Source of the DNA: Phocaeicola dorei
GTDB taxonomy: Bacteria; Bacteroidota; Bacteroidia; Bacteroidales; Bacteroidaceae
Direction of reading: 5' to 3'
DNA: 64,000 nt
Assembly: GCF_013009555.1 (NCBI RefSeq)
Contig: NZ_CP046176.1
Coordinates: 961,501 to 1,025,500, forward strand
How positions within the stretch are numbered: the first letter of the stretch is position 1; each line of letters opens with the position of its first letter. Shown here piece after piece: positions 8,229 through 16,660 of this stretch. The translations under genes were made by a program, and so were the position numbers. The notes beneath the pieces are model-generated. The model made no database searches, was not told the origin of the DNA, and worked only from the letters and a program-made list of their open reading frames with translations.

Positions 8229-9500
8229 ATGAAAGTAGATGTCTTGTTAGGTTTGCAATGGGGTGATGAAGGCAAAGGAAAGGTTGTCGATGTTCTGACT
8301 CCCCGTTATGATGTAGTAGCTCGTTTCCAGGGAGGTCCGAATGCAGGCCATACACTGGAATTCGAAGGCCAGAAATATGTGCTCCGTTCCATTCCTTCCG
8401 GAATATTTCAAGGAAATAAAGTAAACATTATTGGTAATGGTGTGGTACTGGATCCGGCTTTATTCAAGGCTGAGGCTGAAGCTTTGGAAGCTAGCGGACA
8501 CCCCCTGAAAGAACGTTTGCACATTTCAAAGAAAGCTCATTTGATTTTGCCTACTCACCGCATTCTGGATGCAGCCTATGAAGCTGCTAAAGGAGATGCC
8601 AAAGTGGGAACTACCGGAAAAGGTATAGGCCCTACTTATACTGATAAAGTGAGTCGTAACGGCGTACGTGTAGGTGATATCCTTCATAATTTTGAAGAAG
8701 TGTATGGAAAAGCAAAGGCACGCCACGAACAGATCTTGAAAAGTCTGAACTATGAATATAATATAACCGAGCTGGAAAAACAATGGTTGGAGGGTATTGA
8801 ATACCTGAAACAGTTCCATTTGGTGGACAGTGAACATGAAATCAACAATCTTCTGAAGTCGGGTAAGAGTGTGCTTTGTGAAGGTGCGCAGGGAACGATG
8901 CTTGATGTTGATTTCGGTTCTTATCCTTTTGTCACTTCTTCAAATACCATTTGTGCCGGTGCTTGTACCGGTTTAGGTATCGGTCCTAATAAAATTGGTA
9001 ATGTATACGGTATCATGAAAGCGTATTGTACCCGTGTGGGATCAGGTCCTTTTCCTACCGAGCTGTTTGACGAAACTGGTAAGAAAATCCGTGATTTAGG
9101 TCATGAATATGGTGCGGTGACAGGTCGTGAACGTCGTTGTGGCTGGATTGATCTTGTGGCTTTGAAGTATTCTATCATGGTAAACGGGGTGACCCAGTTA
9201 ATTATGATGAAGAGCGATGTGTTGGATGATTTCGAAACTATCAAAGCATGTGTGGCTTATAAAGTAAATGGTGAGGAAATTGATTACTTTCCTTATGATA
9301 TTAGCGAGGGGTTGGAACCTGTATATGCGGAGCTTCCCGGATGGAAGACTGATATGACCAAGATGACCAGTGAGGATGAATTCCCGGAAGAATTCAATGC
9401 GTATGTCACTTTCTTGGAAGAACAGCTGGAAACCCCGATCAAGATTGTTTCGGTAGGTCCTGATCGTGGTCAGACTATTGAACGTTATACGGAAGAATAA
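8229..9500 (+). CDS. purA: Adenylosuccinate synthetase
   Basis: Joins IMP and aspartate using GTP to form adenylosuccinate, the first committed step to AMP; cytoplasmic. The start MKVDVLLGLQWGDEGKGKVVDVL carries the family's GDEGKGK P-loop; other signatures are GGPNAGHT, GTTGKGIGPTYTDK, EGAQGTMLDVDFGSYPFVTSSN, GVTGRERRCGWIDLV and VGPDRGQTI. Length 423 aa is normal. The frame is open 99 bases upstream inside the fur-like gene, but the ATG at 8229 after the fur stop is clearly the start. A terminator follows. Confidence 0.97.
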   Translation: MKVDVLLGLQWGDEGKGKVVDVLTPRYDVVARFQGGPNAGHTLEFEGQKYVLRSIPSGIFQGNKVNIIGNGVVLDPALFKAEAEALEASGHPLKERLHISKKAHLILPTHRILDAAYEAAKGDAKVGTTGKGIGPTYTDKVSRNGVRVGDILHNFEEVYGKAKARHEQILKSLNYEYNITELEKQWLEGIEYLKQFHLVDSEHEINNLLKSGKSVLCEGAQGTMLDVDFGSYPFVTSSNTICAGACTGLGIGPNKIGNVYGIMKAYCTRVGSGPFPTELFDETGKKIRDLGHEYGAVTGRERRCGWIDLVALKYSIMVNGVTQLIMMKSDVLDDFETIKACVAYKVNGEEIDYFPYDISEGLEPVYAELPGWKTDMTKMTSEDEFPEEFNAYVTFLEEQLETPIKIVSVGPDRGQTIERYTEE

Positions 9501-9521
9501 TAGGGAAGAATCTTATAAGAT

Positions 9522-9566
9522 AAAAAAGAGATACTGTTTTCTTTTGGAGGCAGTTTCTCTTTTTTT
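9522..9566 (+). terminator. Terminator after purA
   Basis: AAAAAAGAGA-t-ACTG pairs with CAGT-t-TCTCTTTTTT around a G-rich loop, running into a T tract. Confidence 0.85.
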
Positions 9567-9800
9567 TGTATACATCTATCTGTTTCTATGTATATTTGAT
9601 AAAATTGTAACATCTATAATGATACCCATGTAAGATAATATATCTTTCGTCTTTATCGTCTATATCTTTCCGGTTGCTATTCAAGATGTGTGTGGAGCAT
9701 CAATTGTGCATTATTGCGTATTATTGTGCCAAATCGCGTCAAATCGCGTCATTCCGTCCGGGCTTCTTTCTATATTTGCCATAAATAAAAAAATATTGAT
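9567..9800 (+). other. Intergenic stretch before the DUF4373 gene
   Basis: Holds a 10-base tandem duplication, AAATCGCGTC twice (9731-9750), and a -7 element TATATTTG (9771-9778) 22 bases before the next start. The tandem repeat lies where a -33 box or operator would be. Nothing coding is seen. Confidence 0.5.
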
Positions 9801-10604
9801 ATGGCATTACAAACAACCGGATTGGAATTTTTCTACCTGAGTGTGGATTTCTTCGAGAATGATAAAATATTGTTGGTGGAACAAGAGTTGGGCAGTCGGG
9901 CTACATTGCTTGTATTGCGCTTGTTGGCACGTATTTACCACAAAGGATATTTTTGCCGTTGGGGAAAGGATGAGTGTCTGCTTTTTACCCGCAGATTGCC
10001 CGAAGGCTGTACGGCCGATTATGTACAGCAAGTGGTGGATGCACTATTGGAACGTGGCTTTTTTAGTAAAGTCCAATACGAAAGATTTGGAATTCTTACT
10101 TCGGAAAGCATACAGGGCCATTATTTTGAGGCGGCACAACGACGGAAGCGTGTAGAGGTGCGGGCTGATTACTTGTTGATAGAGATTTCAAAATACAAGA
10201 ATTTGTATGTAGACGGCAGTAACGTAGGCATTTCAACGGAAAATGTGGACATGAAAACCGGAAATGTAAACATGAAGTCACAAAGTAAAGCAGAGGAAAG
10301 TAAAGCAGAGCAAAAAAATGAAAAGGACTCCTCCTCTTTTTGTTCTCCAGAAAAGAAGAGGATTTTTGCGGAGAAAGAGACCTTTTCTTCTATTCCTGTA
10401 GATGGAAAACGCAGAAATACTTCCGGACTGGTTGAAGCTTTGCAGCAGTGGGGGATAGGAGATGATAATTTATATAAAATAGTGGGGTACTGTGATTATG
10501 GTGTGATAGGGCATCCGATATGGAAAATATTAGCTGATATGCGTATGTCAGGTGGAAGGATACATCAACCGTTAGCCTTTATTTGGTCGCGCCTGCGAGT
10601 TTGA
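9801..10604 (+). CDS. DUF4373 (Lin1244/Lin1753-like) domain protein
   Basis: A 267-aa protein beginning with the DUF4373 pattern found widely in Bacteroides chromosomes and mobile elements: GLEFFYLSVDFFENDKILLVEQELGSRATLLVLRLLARIYHKGYFCRWGKDECLLFTRRL. This N-terminal domain resembles phage and plasmid replication-initiator proteins with a winged helix. A Lys/Glu/Ser-rich low-complexity linker (about residues 150-200) leads to a short C-terminal helical domain (VEALQQWGIGDDNLYKIVGYC...). Function is unproven; a DNA-binding or replication-related origin is an inference. No neighbouring phage genes are visible, so it may be a domesticated relic. It lies just upstream of an invertible DNA segment, but nothing links the two functionally. 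Confidence 0.75.
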   Translation: MALQTTGLEFFYLSVDFFENDKILLVEQELGSRATLLVLRLLARIYHKGYFCRWGKDECLLFTRRLPEGCTADYVQQVVDALLERGFFSKVQYERFGILTSESIQGHYFEAAQRRKRVEVRADYLLIEISKYKNLYVDGSNVGISTENVDMKTGNVNMKSQSKAEESKAEQKNEKDSSSFCSPEKKRIFAEKETFSSIPVDGKRRNTSGLVEALQQWGIGDDNLYKIVGYCDYGVIGHPIWKILADMRMSGGRIHQPLAFIWSRLRV

Positions 10605-10865
10605 CCGATTAGGATTTAGTAGATTGATAAATACTGTAATTGTGTAATAAAAAAAACGATTGATAGTTTTATGGTTCATATAAGTAGAAAATAAATAGAA
10701 TATTAAATAGATAATAGCCTGATTTTTAGAGTGCTGATTATGCTAATGGTAGAGTATAAGTAGAAAGTGACTAAAAAAATAGTTATAATATATTGTGTAT
10801 CAAGTAAAAGGGAGAAATAATATAAGTATGGTGGACTGAATGAATAGAGGGGGAACGGTAAGCAT
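10605..10865. other. A+T-rich non-coding stretch
   Basis: Very A+T-rich, no convincing frame on either strand, no clear terminator after the DUF4373 gene. It leads into the invertible segment. Confidence 0.5.
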
Positions 10866-10886
10866 AAGTTCTTTTGGAACTCAGTT
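10866..10886 (+). repeat. Left inverted repeat of the invertible segment
   Basis: 21 bases, exactly complementary to 11259-11279; contains the dyad core AGTTCTTTTGGAACT. Confidence 0.9.
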
Positions 10887-10900
10887 TATCAATAACATTG

Positions 10901-10908
10901 CAAAGATA
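10901..10908 (-). promoter_or_regulatory. Outward-facing -7 element at the left end of the segment
   Basis: TATCTTTG read on the minus strand, followed by GCAATG, about 15 bases inside the left repeat. In the orientation shown it points away from susC, suggesting that the sequenced state may be OFF. Confidence 0.5.
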
Positions 10909-11117
10909 TAAAATTTTATTAAAAATAAAAGAATAAGGCTATTATTTTTGTCTATAATATTTTTTATTCATAAGTATTATTTAGTTGCGATATTTGTTAA
11001 AAGTAGGGTATTTATTTTATTTTGAGTATGAAATGATGTAAAATACATGAAAATTGTCAAGAAAATCACTTTTTTTCTTTGGTAATCATTTTCTTCTTTA
11101 TATATCTTGTTCCCAAT

Positions 11118-11140
11118 AAAGTAGTCTGCTACTTTTTATT
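11118..11140 (+). terminator. Hairpin with T tract inside the invertible segment
   Basis: AAAGTAG, loop TCTG, CTACTTT, then TTATT. In the present orientation it would block read-through towards susC. Confidence 0.55.
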
Positions 11141-11188
11141 TCTTTAACTATTAGCTCCCTGTGTGAAATTACTCTTTTAACAGTTGAA

Positions 11189-11196
11189 TATCTTTG
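11189..11196 (+). promoter_or_regulatory. Rightward -7 element inside the segment
   Basis: TATCTTTG matches TAnnTTTG, 113 bases before the susC ATG, but has no recognisable -33 box at the expected spacing. It leaves open which orientation is ON. Confidence 0.35.
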
Positions 11197-11258
11197 GAAC
11201 GACTAAGATTTAGACGTTTTTTATAAGAAATGGATTCTTGTATTTTCCTCTTTTGTAG

Positions 11259-11279
11259 AACTGAGTTCCAAAAGAACTT
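11259..11279 (-). repeat. Right inverted repeat of the invertible segment
   Basis: Exact inverted copy of 10866-10886; the core reads AGTTCCAAAAGAACT. It would lie in the 5' leader of the susC mRNA. Confidence 0.9.
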
Positions 11280-11308
11280 GGATAATGTTTAATTAAAAGA
11301 GAGTGAGT

Positions 11309-14300
11309 ATGAAAGAAAAAGTGTTAATGTTACTAGCTTGTCTGTGGTTGGGTATCGGCTTCTCTATGGCTCAAGCGCCTAAAACAGTTGCAGGAGTTGT
11401 AACTTCAGCGGATGATGGTGAGCCGATAATAGGTGCGTCTGTTTTAGTGGAAGGGACTACTATGGGAGCGATTACGGATGTGGATGGCAAGTTTGCTATC
11501 AATAATGTTCCTGCAGATGCTAAAGCGCTGATTGTTTCTTATTTGGGTATGATTACTCAGCGAGTTGGAATTCAGCGTGGTACTATTACTGTAACAATGA
11601 AGTCGGACACAAAAGTGTTGGATGAAGTGGTTGTAACTGCTCAAGGATTGAACCGTAAACAAAAAGCGTTGGGTTATTCTACACAAAAGGTAGCAGGTGA
11701 GGATTTGACTATTTCACGACAGACTGATTTGGGTAATGCTATGGCTGGTAAAGTGTCGGGAGCACGTTTTATAGGTGGTGCTAGTTCAGGTTTTGATGCA
11801 GGTACTATTATTTTGCGTGGTGCAGGTTCCATTCCTTCTTCGTCCCAGTCGGATAATCCGGCCAATGAACCTATTTATGTGGTAGATGGTGCTATCACCA
11901 ACAAAAACTCTATCAATATGGATGATGTAGAAAGCATAAACGTATTGAAAGGTCCCGCGGCTACTGCCCTTTATGGTTCGCGTGGTGGTGCAGGTGCTAT
12001 CATCATAACTACTAAGGCGGGACAAAGTGAGAAAGGGTTGCTTGAAGTAAGTCATACATTGCAGGCCGAAACTTACTATAATCATTTCAATATGCAGAAG
12101 CTGTATGGTGGCGGAGGATATGGAGGTACGGAAAAAGGTAACAGGGCTCAGGATATTTATGATTTGTATAGTGGTGATATTCCCGGTTTGCAAGGTGCTT
12201 ATGTGTACGATTATAATGAGGACACTTCTTGGGGAGCTGCATACGATCCGGCTGTGAAATATGTCACTCCATTATCATTGGACGAAACCAGTGATTATTA
12301 TGGAAAACCAGCCACTTGGCAACATGGGTTGGATTTGAGAGATCTTTATCGGACTGGTGTAACCAATACAACCAACGTTTCGTTTTCAAAGAGTGTGAAA
12401 GATTTTAATACCCGTGTTTCTTTCACCAATAGCTATCGTACTGGTGTGCAACCCAATTCGGATGCTATTCGCCGTTTCTTAGGGTTCAAGACTAATTTCA
12501 AACCCACACCGTGGATGAATGTGTCATTGGATTATAAATATACTTATCGTCAAGATCATAATGCTGCCGAAAGTGGATATAACGGTTCACGTACCGTTTT
12601 GCAGGAATATACCCAATGGGGACAGACCAATGTCAATTTAAAAGATTATAAGGACTATAAACGTCCGGACGGATCATGGAGGACTTGGAATATCAACAGT
12701 GTGAATAACCAAAGTGCTGCATTCCATGATAATCCGTATGCTTTGTTTCATGAATATAATCATCGCACCATTTATCAATGGAATGTATTCAGTGGTGATG
12801 TGTCTGTGGACCTTCCTTATAACTTGAAAGCAGGGGTACGCGTAAATGGTAACATACGTGGTTACAAATTGGAACGCGAACGCCCTTCAGGATCTATTAA
12901 TTTCCGGTCAAATTATCGTCAGGATCAAAGCAGTTTAATTGATTTGACCGTACAAGGACGTTTGACTTGGGGACAATCATTCTTTAAAGACAAACTAACG
13001 GTAGATGCGGCTCTTTTTGCAGAAGTACGTGACTATACATACGATAATTTATATGCATATACCAATACAAATTATGACTTGTCTTTGGATAATTATTATA
13101 ATTTGGCTGCTTCATCGGGTACTATTGCCTTGGCCTATAATAAGAAGACACATTACAAGGAACGTAGTGTTTATGCCACAGCTACTATGGGCTGGGATGA
13201 TACTTATTTTCTTGATGCTTCTGTCCGTAACGATATGTCATCTACGTTGAGTCCTAATCACAATAGCTATTGGTATGGTGGCCTTTCCGCTTCTGTCCTT
13301 GCTCATAAATGGGTGAATGCAGAATGGCTGAATTTCTGGAAACTGCGTGCTAGTGCGGCTCAGGTAGGTACTACGCTTGATGCTTATAATATTTATCCTA
13401 CTTATTCTCTAGATACCAGTTATGGTTCACATGTTACAATGTATGAACCTTCTTCTCAGAAAAATTATAATATTGAGCCGTCTATTTCCACTTCGTATGA
13501 AATAGGTACGGAATTCCGTTTGTTCAATAATCGTTTATGGGGTGATTTCAACTATTATACTCGGGATGACAAAGATCAGATAATCTCTGTAACCTCTGCT
13601 CCACAATCGGGGTACTCCACTCGTAAGATGAATGCTGGTTTAATTCGTAATCGGGGTGTTGAATTGAGTTTGGGCGGGATGCCCGTTTCCACTAAGAACT
13701 GGAAATGGGAAATGAATTTCAATATAGCGAAGAATAGCAATAAACTGGTGGAACTAGCTGATGGGGTGGATTCTTACTCTATTTATTGGACTTCATTCAC
13801 AACTCGTTTGTATAATTATGCTATGGTTGGTAAATCACTTGGTGTGATAACCGGTAATACATGGGAACGTGATGACAATGGCAATATAATTTTCCATGAA
13901 CTGAGTGCCTCGCAGAAGGCGTTGTATGGTGGTGAATATGTACCTACTTACAATCAGAATACACTAGATGAACTGGGTAACTTCCATCCGGATTTCACAG
14001 GTGGTTTTAATACTAGTATCAGTTTTAAGAATTTCCGTCTGTCGGCTAATATTGATTTCTCTGTAGGCGGTCAGATTGTATCCTATACTAATATGTGGGG
14101 TAGCAGTAGCGGTATTCTTGATAAAACAGCTGAACTTAATGACCGTGGCGTCAATGTTCGTGAACCGGTAAGCAAAGGTGGTGGTATCCACATGACTGGT
14201 GTGGATCAGGATGGTAATAAGGTAGATACCTATGTCAATGCCAAACTGTATTATACCACAGCTTCCCGTGTATGGGAAGAATGGGTGTATGACCGTACTT

Positions 14301-14530
14301 ACGTGAAACTTCGCGAAGTGTCATTGTCGTATGTGTTCCCGTCACAAACTTTGAAGAAACTAAATATCGGTTTGAGTCGTGCCAGTGTGGCAATTAATGC
14401 TTCCAATCCATGGTTGATCTATTCAGCTTGTCCTAATGTGGATGTGTCTGAAATTGGTATGGGATATTTTGAGGGTGGTAATGCCGCTGCAACCCGTTCG
14501 ATAGGTTTTACCGTTAATCTTGCTTTTTAA
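11309..14530 (+). CDS. SusC/RagA-family TonB-linked outer-membrane transporter
   Basis: A 1073-aa outer-membrane barrel that imports glycan or peptide with its SusD lid. Order: signal peptide MKEKVLMLLACLWLGIGFSMAQ; a carboxypeptidase-regulatory-like beta domain (VAGVVTSADDGEPIIGASVLVEGTTMGAITDVDGKF); the SusC TonB box region VLDEVVVTAQG; plug domain with the RagA signature PIYVVDGAIT and DDVESINVLKGPAATALYGSRGGAGAIIITTK; then the beta-barrel, ending in the aromatic TVNLAF. It has no STN domain, so it does not signal through an anti-sigma factor; control is probably at the invertible segment 29 bases upstream. A GTG at 11303 opens the longest frame but the ATG at 11309 behind AAAAGAGAGTGAG is better. 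Its susD starts 21 bases downstream. Substrate unknown. Confidence 0.95.
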   Translation: MKEKVLMLLACLWLGIGFSMAQAPKTVAGVVTSADDGEPIIGASVLVEGTTMGAITDVDGKFAINNVPADAKALIVSYLGMITQRVGIQRGTITVTMKSDTKVLDEVVVTAQGLNRKQKALGYSTQKVAGEDLTISRQTDLGNAMAGKVSGARFIGGASSGFDAGTIILRGAGSIPSSSQSDNPANEPIYVVDGAITNKNSINMDDVESINVLKGPAATALYGSRGGAGAIIITTKAGQSEKGLLEVSHTLQAETYYNHFNMQKLYGGGGYGGTEKGNRAQDIYDLYSGDIPGLQGAYVYDYNEDTSWGAAYDPAVKYVTPLSLDETSDYYGKPATWQHGLDLRDLYRTGVTNTTNVSFSKSVKDFNTRVSFTNSYRTGVQPNSDAIRRFLGFKTNFKPTPWMNVSLDYKYTYRQDHNAAESGYNGSRTVLQEYTQWGQTNVNLKDYKDYKRPDGSWRTWNINSVNNQSAAFHDNPYALFHEYNHRTIYQWNVFSGDVSVDLPYNLKAGVRVNGNIRGYKLERERPSGSINFRSNYRQDQSSLIDLTVQGRLTWGQSFFKDKLTVDAALFAEVRDYTYDNLYAYTNTNYDLSLDNYYNLAASSGTIALAYNKKTHYKERSVYATATMGWDDTYFLDASVRNDMSSTLSPNHNSYWYGGLSASVLAHKWVNAEWLNFWKLRASAAQVGTTLDAYNIYPTYSLDTSYGSHVTMYEPSSQKNYNIEPSISTSYEIGTEFRLFNNRLWGDFNYYTRDDKDQIISVTSAPQSGYSTRKMNAGLIRNRGVELSLGGMPVSTKNWKWEMNFNIAKNSNKLVELADGVDSYSIYWTSFTTRLYNYAMVGKSLGVITGNTWERDDNGNIIFHELSASQKALYGGEYVPTYNQNTLDELGNFHPDFTGGFNTSISFKNFRLSANIDFSVGGQIVSYTNMWGSSSGILDKTAELNDRGVNVREPVSKGGGIHMTGVDQDGNKVDTYVNAKLYYTTASRVWEEWVYDRTYVKLREVSLSYVFPSQTLKKLNIGLSRASVAINASNPWLIYSACPNVDVSEIGMGYFEGGNAAATRSIGFTVNLAF

Positions 14531-14551
14531 ACCATAAAACGAAGAATCATT

Positions 14552-16060
14552 ATGAAATATATTAAATTATTATTTTTATCTCTGAGTTTTGCAGCAACAT
14601 TCACAGCATGTGATATGACTGACTTTGGCGATATTAACAAAGATCCCAATGAACCGTCGGAGGCTAATACTGGTATGTTGTTTACATACGCTTGTACTTA
14701 TGTGAAATACTTCTCTATGAACTCAAATTATTATTACCCGTGGACGCAAATGTATCCGGGGTATATGTCCGAGAAAAATAATAATCAGTATGGTGCGTTT
14801 GGCGGACCTACTATGAGTACAAGTTCTTATTATCTTTATCCGTTGAAGAACTGCGAGAAGATTATTGACTTTAATAGTGATGAGGCTGAAAAAGGTAAAC
14901 CTGCCATTGTACAGTTTGGTGATAATGCCAATCAGATTGCGGTTGCACGTACATTGATGGGATTCATCTATATGCACCTTACAGATGCTCTAGGGCCACT
15001 TCCTTATACAGAAGCGTTTCAGGCAGGTGAGGAAAATTTTACTCCGGTATTTGATTCACAGGAAACGATTTATGCTAAGTTAGATGCCGATTTGAGGGAA
15101 GCGTATAATCAGTTTAATGAAAGTGGCTCGTTGAGTACAGCCGACATCCTGTTCGATGGTGACATTCGTGCATGGAAGAAACTGAATGCTTCTACCCGTA
15201 TGATGCTTGCTATAAAACTGGCAGATGTGGATCCTGCCGAAGGACGCTCGCGTTTTGCTCAAGCTTACGCCGATGGCGGTATTGAAGAAAATGCCTATAA
15301 TTTGAATTATACTTTTGAGGCCAATACTGTGGGATATTTATATTATAATGGTGTAAACAATAATTATAATTTTGTCCCTAATAAGTATTATGTAGATCAG
15401 CTGAAGGAGTTGAAAGATAACCGTCTGTTCTCTACTTGTTCACTGATTCCTTTCGGTAAGACACAGGCAGAGGCGGGCGTAACGGATGAAGACTTGAAGA
15501 ATTTTGATAAATACCAAGGTATGCCTTTGGGTATTGAGTCTGCAGATGTGAATACGTGGAACAAAGTCTGCTGTTTTTATAATCCTTCGCTCACACAGGT
15601 AACCTCTACTTTTCCCATTATTACTGCTGCTCGTATGTTGCTTATCGAGGCTGAGGCTGCTCAACGTGGCTGGATTCAGGCTGATCCTGCCCAGCTTTAT
15701 GCAGCTGGTGTGAAGGCATCGTTCGAACAATGGGGGGCCGAAGGTGTTGATGAATATTTGGCACAGGAAGCAGTTGCCTATACAGGTACTGATGCTGATA
15801 AAATTAACAAAATTGCTCTTCAACGCTGGATTAGTGGCTTTATGGCTGATGGTTTTGAGGCATGGTCTGACTGGCGTCGTTTTGATATTCCGAAACTAGA
15901 AGTCGGTCCGGTTTGTACAACGATTGATCATATTCCTTATCGCCATCAATTTGATAGCGAAATTTATCAAGGTAATCTTGAAAATTATGAAGCTGCCGTG
16001 AAAGCAGATTTGAATGGTGATGATAGCCGTGAGCAACGAGTATGGTGGAATAGAAGATAA
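14552..16060 (+). CDS. SusD/RagB-family surface lipoprotein
   Basis: A 502-aa partner of the upstream SusC. It has a lipoprotein signal (MKYIKLLFLSLSFAATFTAC, lipobox Cys20) and the TPR-like helical SusD fold, nearest the SusD-like_2 type: YPWTQMYPGYMSEKNN, ARTLMGFIYMHLTDALGPLPYTEAFQ, AWKKLNASTRMMLAIKLADVDP, and C-terminal ARMLLIEAEAAQRGW and LQRWISGFMADGFEAWSDWRRFDIP. It forms the lid over the SusC barrel and binds ligand at the cell surface. No glycosidase gene follows within the transcript, so the substrate cannot be guessed; pairs without enzymes are often used for peptides or oligosaccharides made elsewhere. A terminator follows. Confidence 0.93.
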   Translation: MKYIKLLFLSLSFAATFTACDMTDFGDINKDPNEPSEANTGMLFTYACTYVKYFSMNSNYYYPWTQMYPGYMSEKNNNQYGAFGGPTMSTSSYYLYPLKNCEKIIDFNSDEAEKGKPAIVQFGDNANQIAVARTLMGFIYMHLTDALGPLPYTEAFQAGEENFTPVFDSQETIYAKLDADLREAYNQFNESGSLSTADILFDGDIRAWKKLNASTRMMLAIKLADVDPAEGRSRFAQAYADGGIEENAYNLNYTFEANTVGYLYYNGVNNNYNFVPNKYYVDQLKELKDNRLFSTCSLIPFGKTQAEAGVTDEDLKNFDKYQGMPLGIESADVNTWNKVCCFYNPSLTQVTSTFPIITAARMLLIEAEAAQRGWIQADPAQLYAAGVKASFEQWGAEGVDEYLAQEAVAYTGTDADKINKIALQRWISGFMADGFEAWSDWRRFDIPKLEVGPVCTTIDHIPYRHQFDSEIYQGNLENYEAAVKADLNGDDSREQRVWWNRR

Positions 16061-16107
16061 GATTTGAAATATATAAATTCTCTTTAAAGTTTCGTTTAAA
16101 TATAGGG

Positions 16108-16140
16108 GACATTCTCAGTGATGAGAGTGTCTTCTTTTAT
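16108..16140 (+). terminator. Terminator of the first susCD pair
   Basis: GACATTCTC, loop AGTGAT, GAGAGTGTC (one G-T pair), then TTCTTTTATT. Confidence 0.8.
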
Positions 16141-16329
16141 TGAAATAAATCCAAAAATATATAGGATAAACGTTAGTTAAGACTAGGTAGTTCATAAATT
16201 GCCTCGATGGATAGATATACGTATTGCTTTTTCTTATTGACTTTTGTTGTGTTCGGTTGGGTAGAATTTGAAGAAGCGATTGTTGGGATATTGAATTTTT
16301 TATGAAGAAATTCTCCTGTTTTAAAGCAT

Positions 16330-16397
16330 AAAAAAAGGCTATCTATCCCAGACAGCCAATCTTTTGTTAACCTTAAATCTAATACTATGAAAAACAC
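16330..16397 (-). ncRNA. Small RNA gene, copy A of a two-copy family
   Basis: On the minus strand a complete promoter (16402-16432) is followed by about 68 nt of transcript ending in a hairpin with seven U (stem GGCTGTCT/AGATAGCC with one G-U pair, loop GGGAT). The first part of the RNA is nearly identical to the copy at 29794-29857, while the terminator hairpins differ completely, which is what purifying selection on the 5' part of a trans-acting RNA would give. The complement of its 5' part contains ACTATGAAAAACAC, like the start region of a Bacteroides mRNA, so pairing to translation start sites is a plausible mode of action. It resembles the paralogous sRNA families described for Bacteroides (FopS-like, from memory). 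Not a protein gene. Confidence 0.7.
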
Positions 16398-16401
16398 ACT
16401 A

Positions 16402-16432
16402 CAAAGATACGGACTTTATTTATAATAGCAAG
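16402..16432 (-). promoter_or_regulatory. Promoter of small RNA copy A
   Basis: Minus strand: CTTG (-33), exactly 19 bases, TATCTTTG (-7). Close to the Bacteroidetes consensus. Confidence 0.75.
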
Positions 16433-16660
16433 TTTCTAGTCTGTATTTCGCCGTTTTATAACATGCTTTATAAATATGTCGTGTCTTGTTAACAAATGGA
16501 TCTAAAAGTGTAAAGTTTTGTTTATTATAACCTTTCGAACTTCTTGTCTTATGAATGATAGAGGAGGACAAACGAAAATAAAAGTCTGTGATGGTTATTT
16601 TCTATTTCTTATTTTATATCTTTGATGGCACTTTACTGATTGAAAAAATAATAGTTGCTT
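16433..16660 (+). other. Intergenic stretch before the SGNH esterase gene
   Basis: Non-coding and A+T-rich. A -7 element TATCTTTG lies at 16617-16624, 36 bases before the ATG of the esterase gene, with no clear -33 box. Confidence 0.5.

Larger units (their letters stand above)
10866..11279. promoter_or_regulatory. Putative invertible (phase-variable) promoter segment
   Basis: A 414-bp segment bounded by perfect 21-bp inverted repeats (10866-10886 and 11259-11279). Each repeat contains its own dyad AGTTC-TTTTG-GAACT with a 5-base centre, the layout of a site-specific recombinase crossover site. The right repeat ends 29 bases before the susC ATG. Inside are a leftward TATCTTTG (10901-10908) next to the left repeat, a rightward TATCTTTG (11189-11196), a rightward TATTTTTG (10943-10950), and a hairpin with T tract (11118-11140). 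Inversion would bring the left promoter to about 11237-11244, pointing at susC. This fits known Bacteroides promoter switches; inversion itself is inferred. No recombinase gene is in the window. Confidence 0.8.

Noticed and set aside
11118..11140. Hairpin in the invertible segment as an ordinary terminator of the DUF4373 gene
   Set aside because: It lies more than 500 bases after that gene's stop and within the repeat-bounded segment, so it would flip with it; kept as part of the switch instead.
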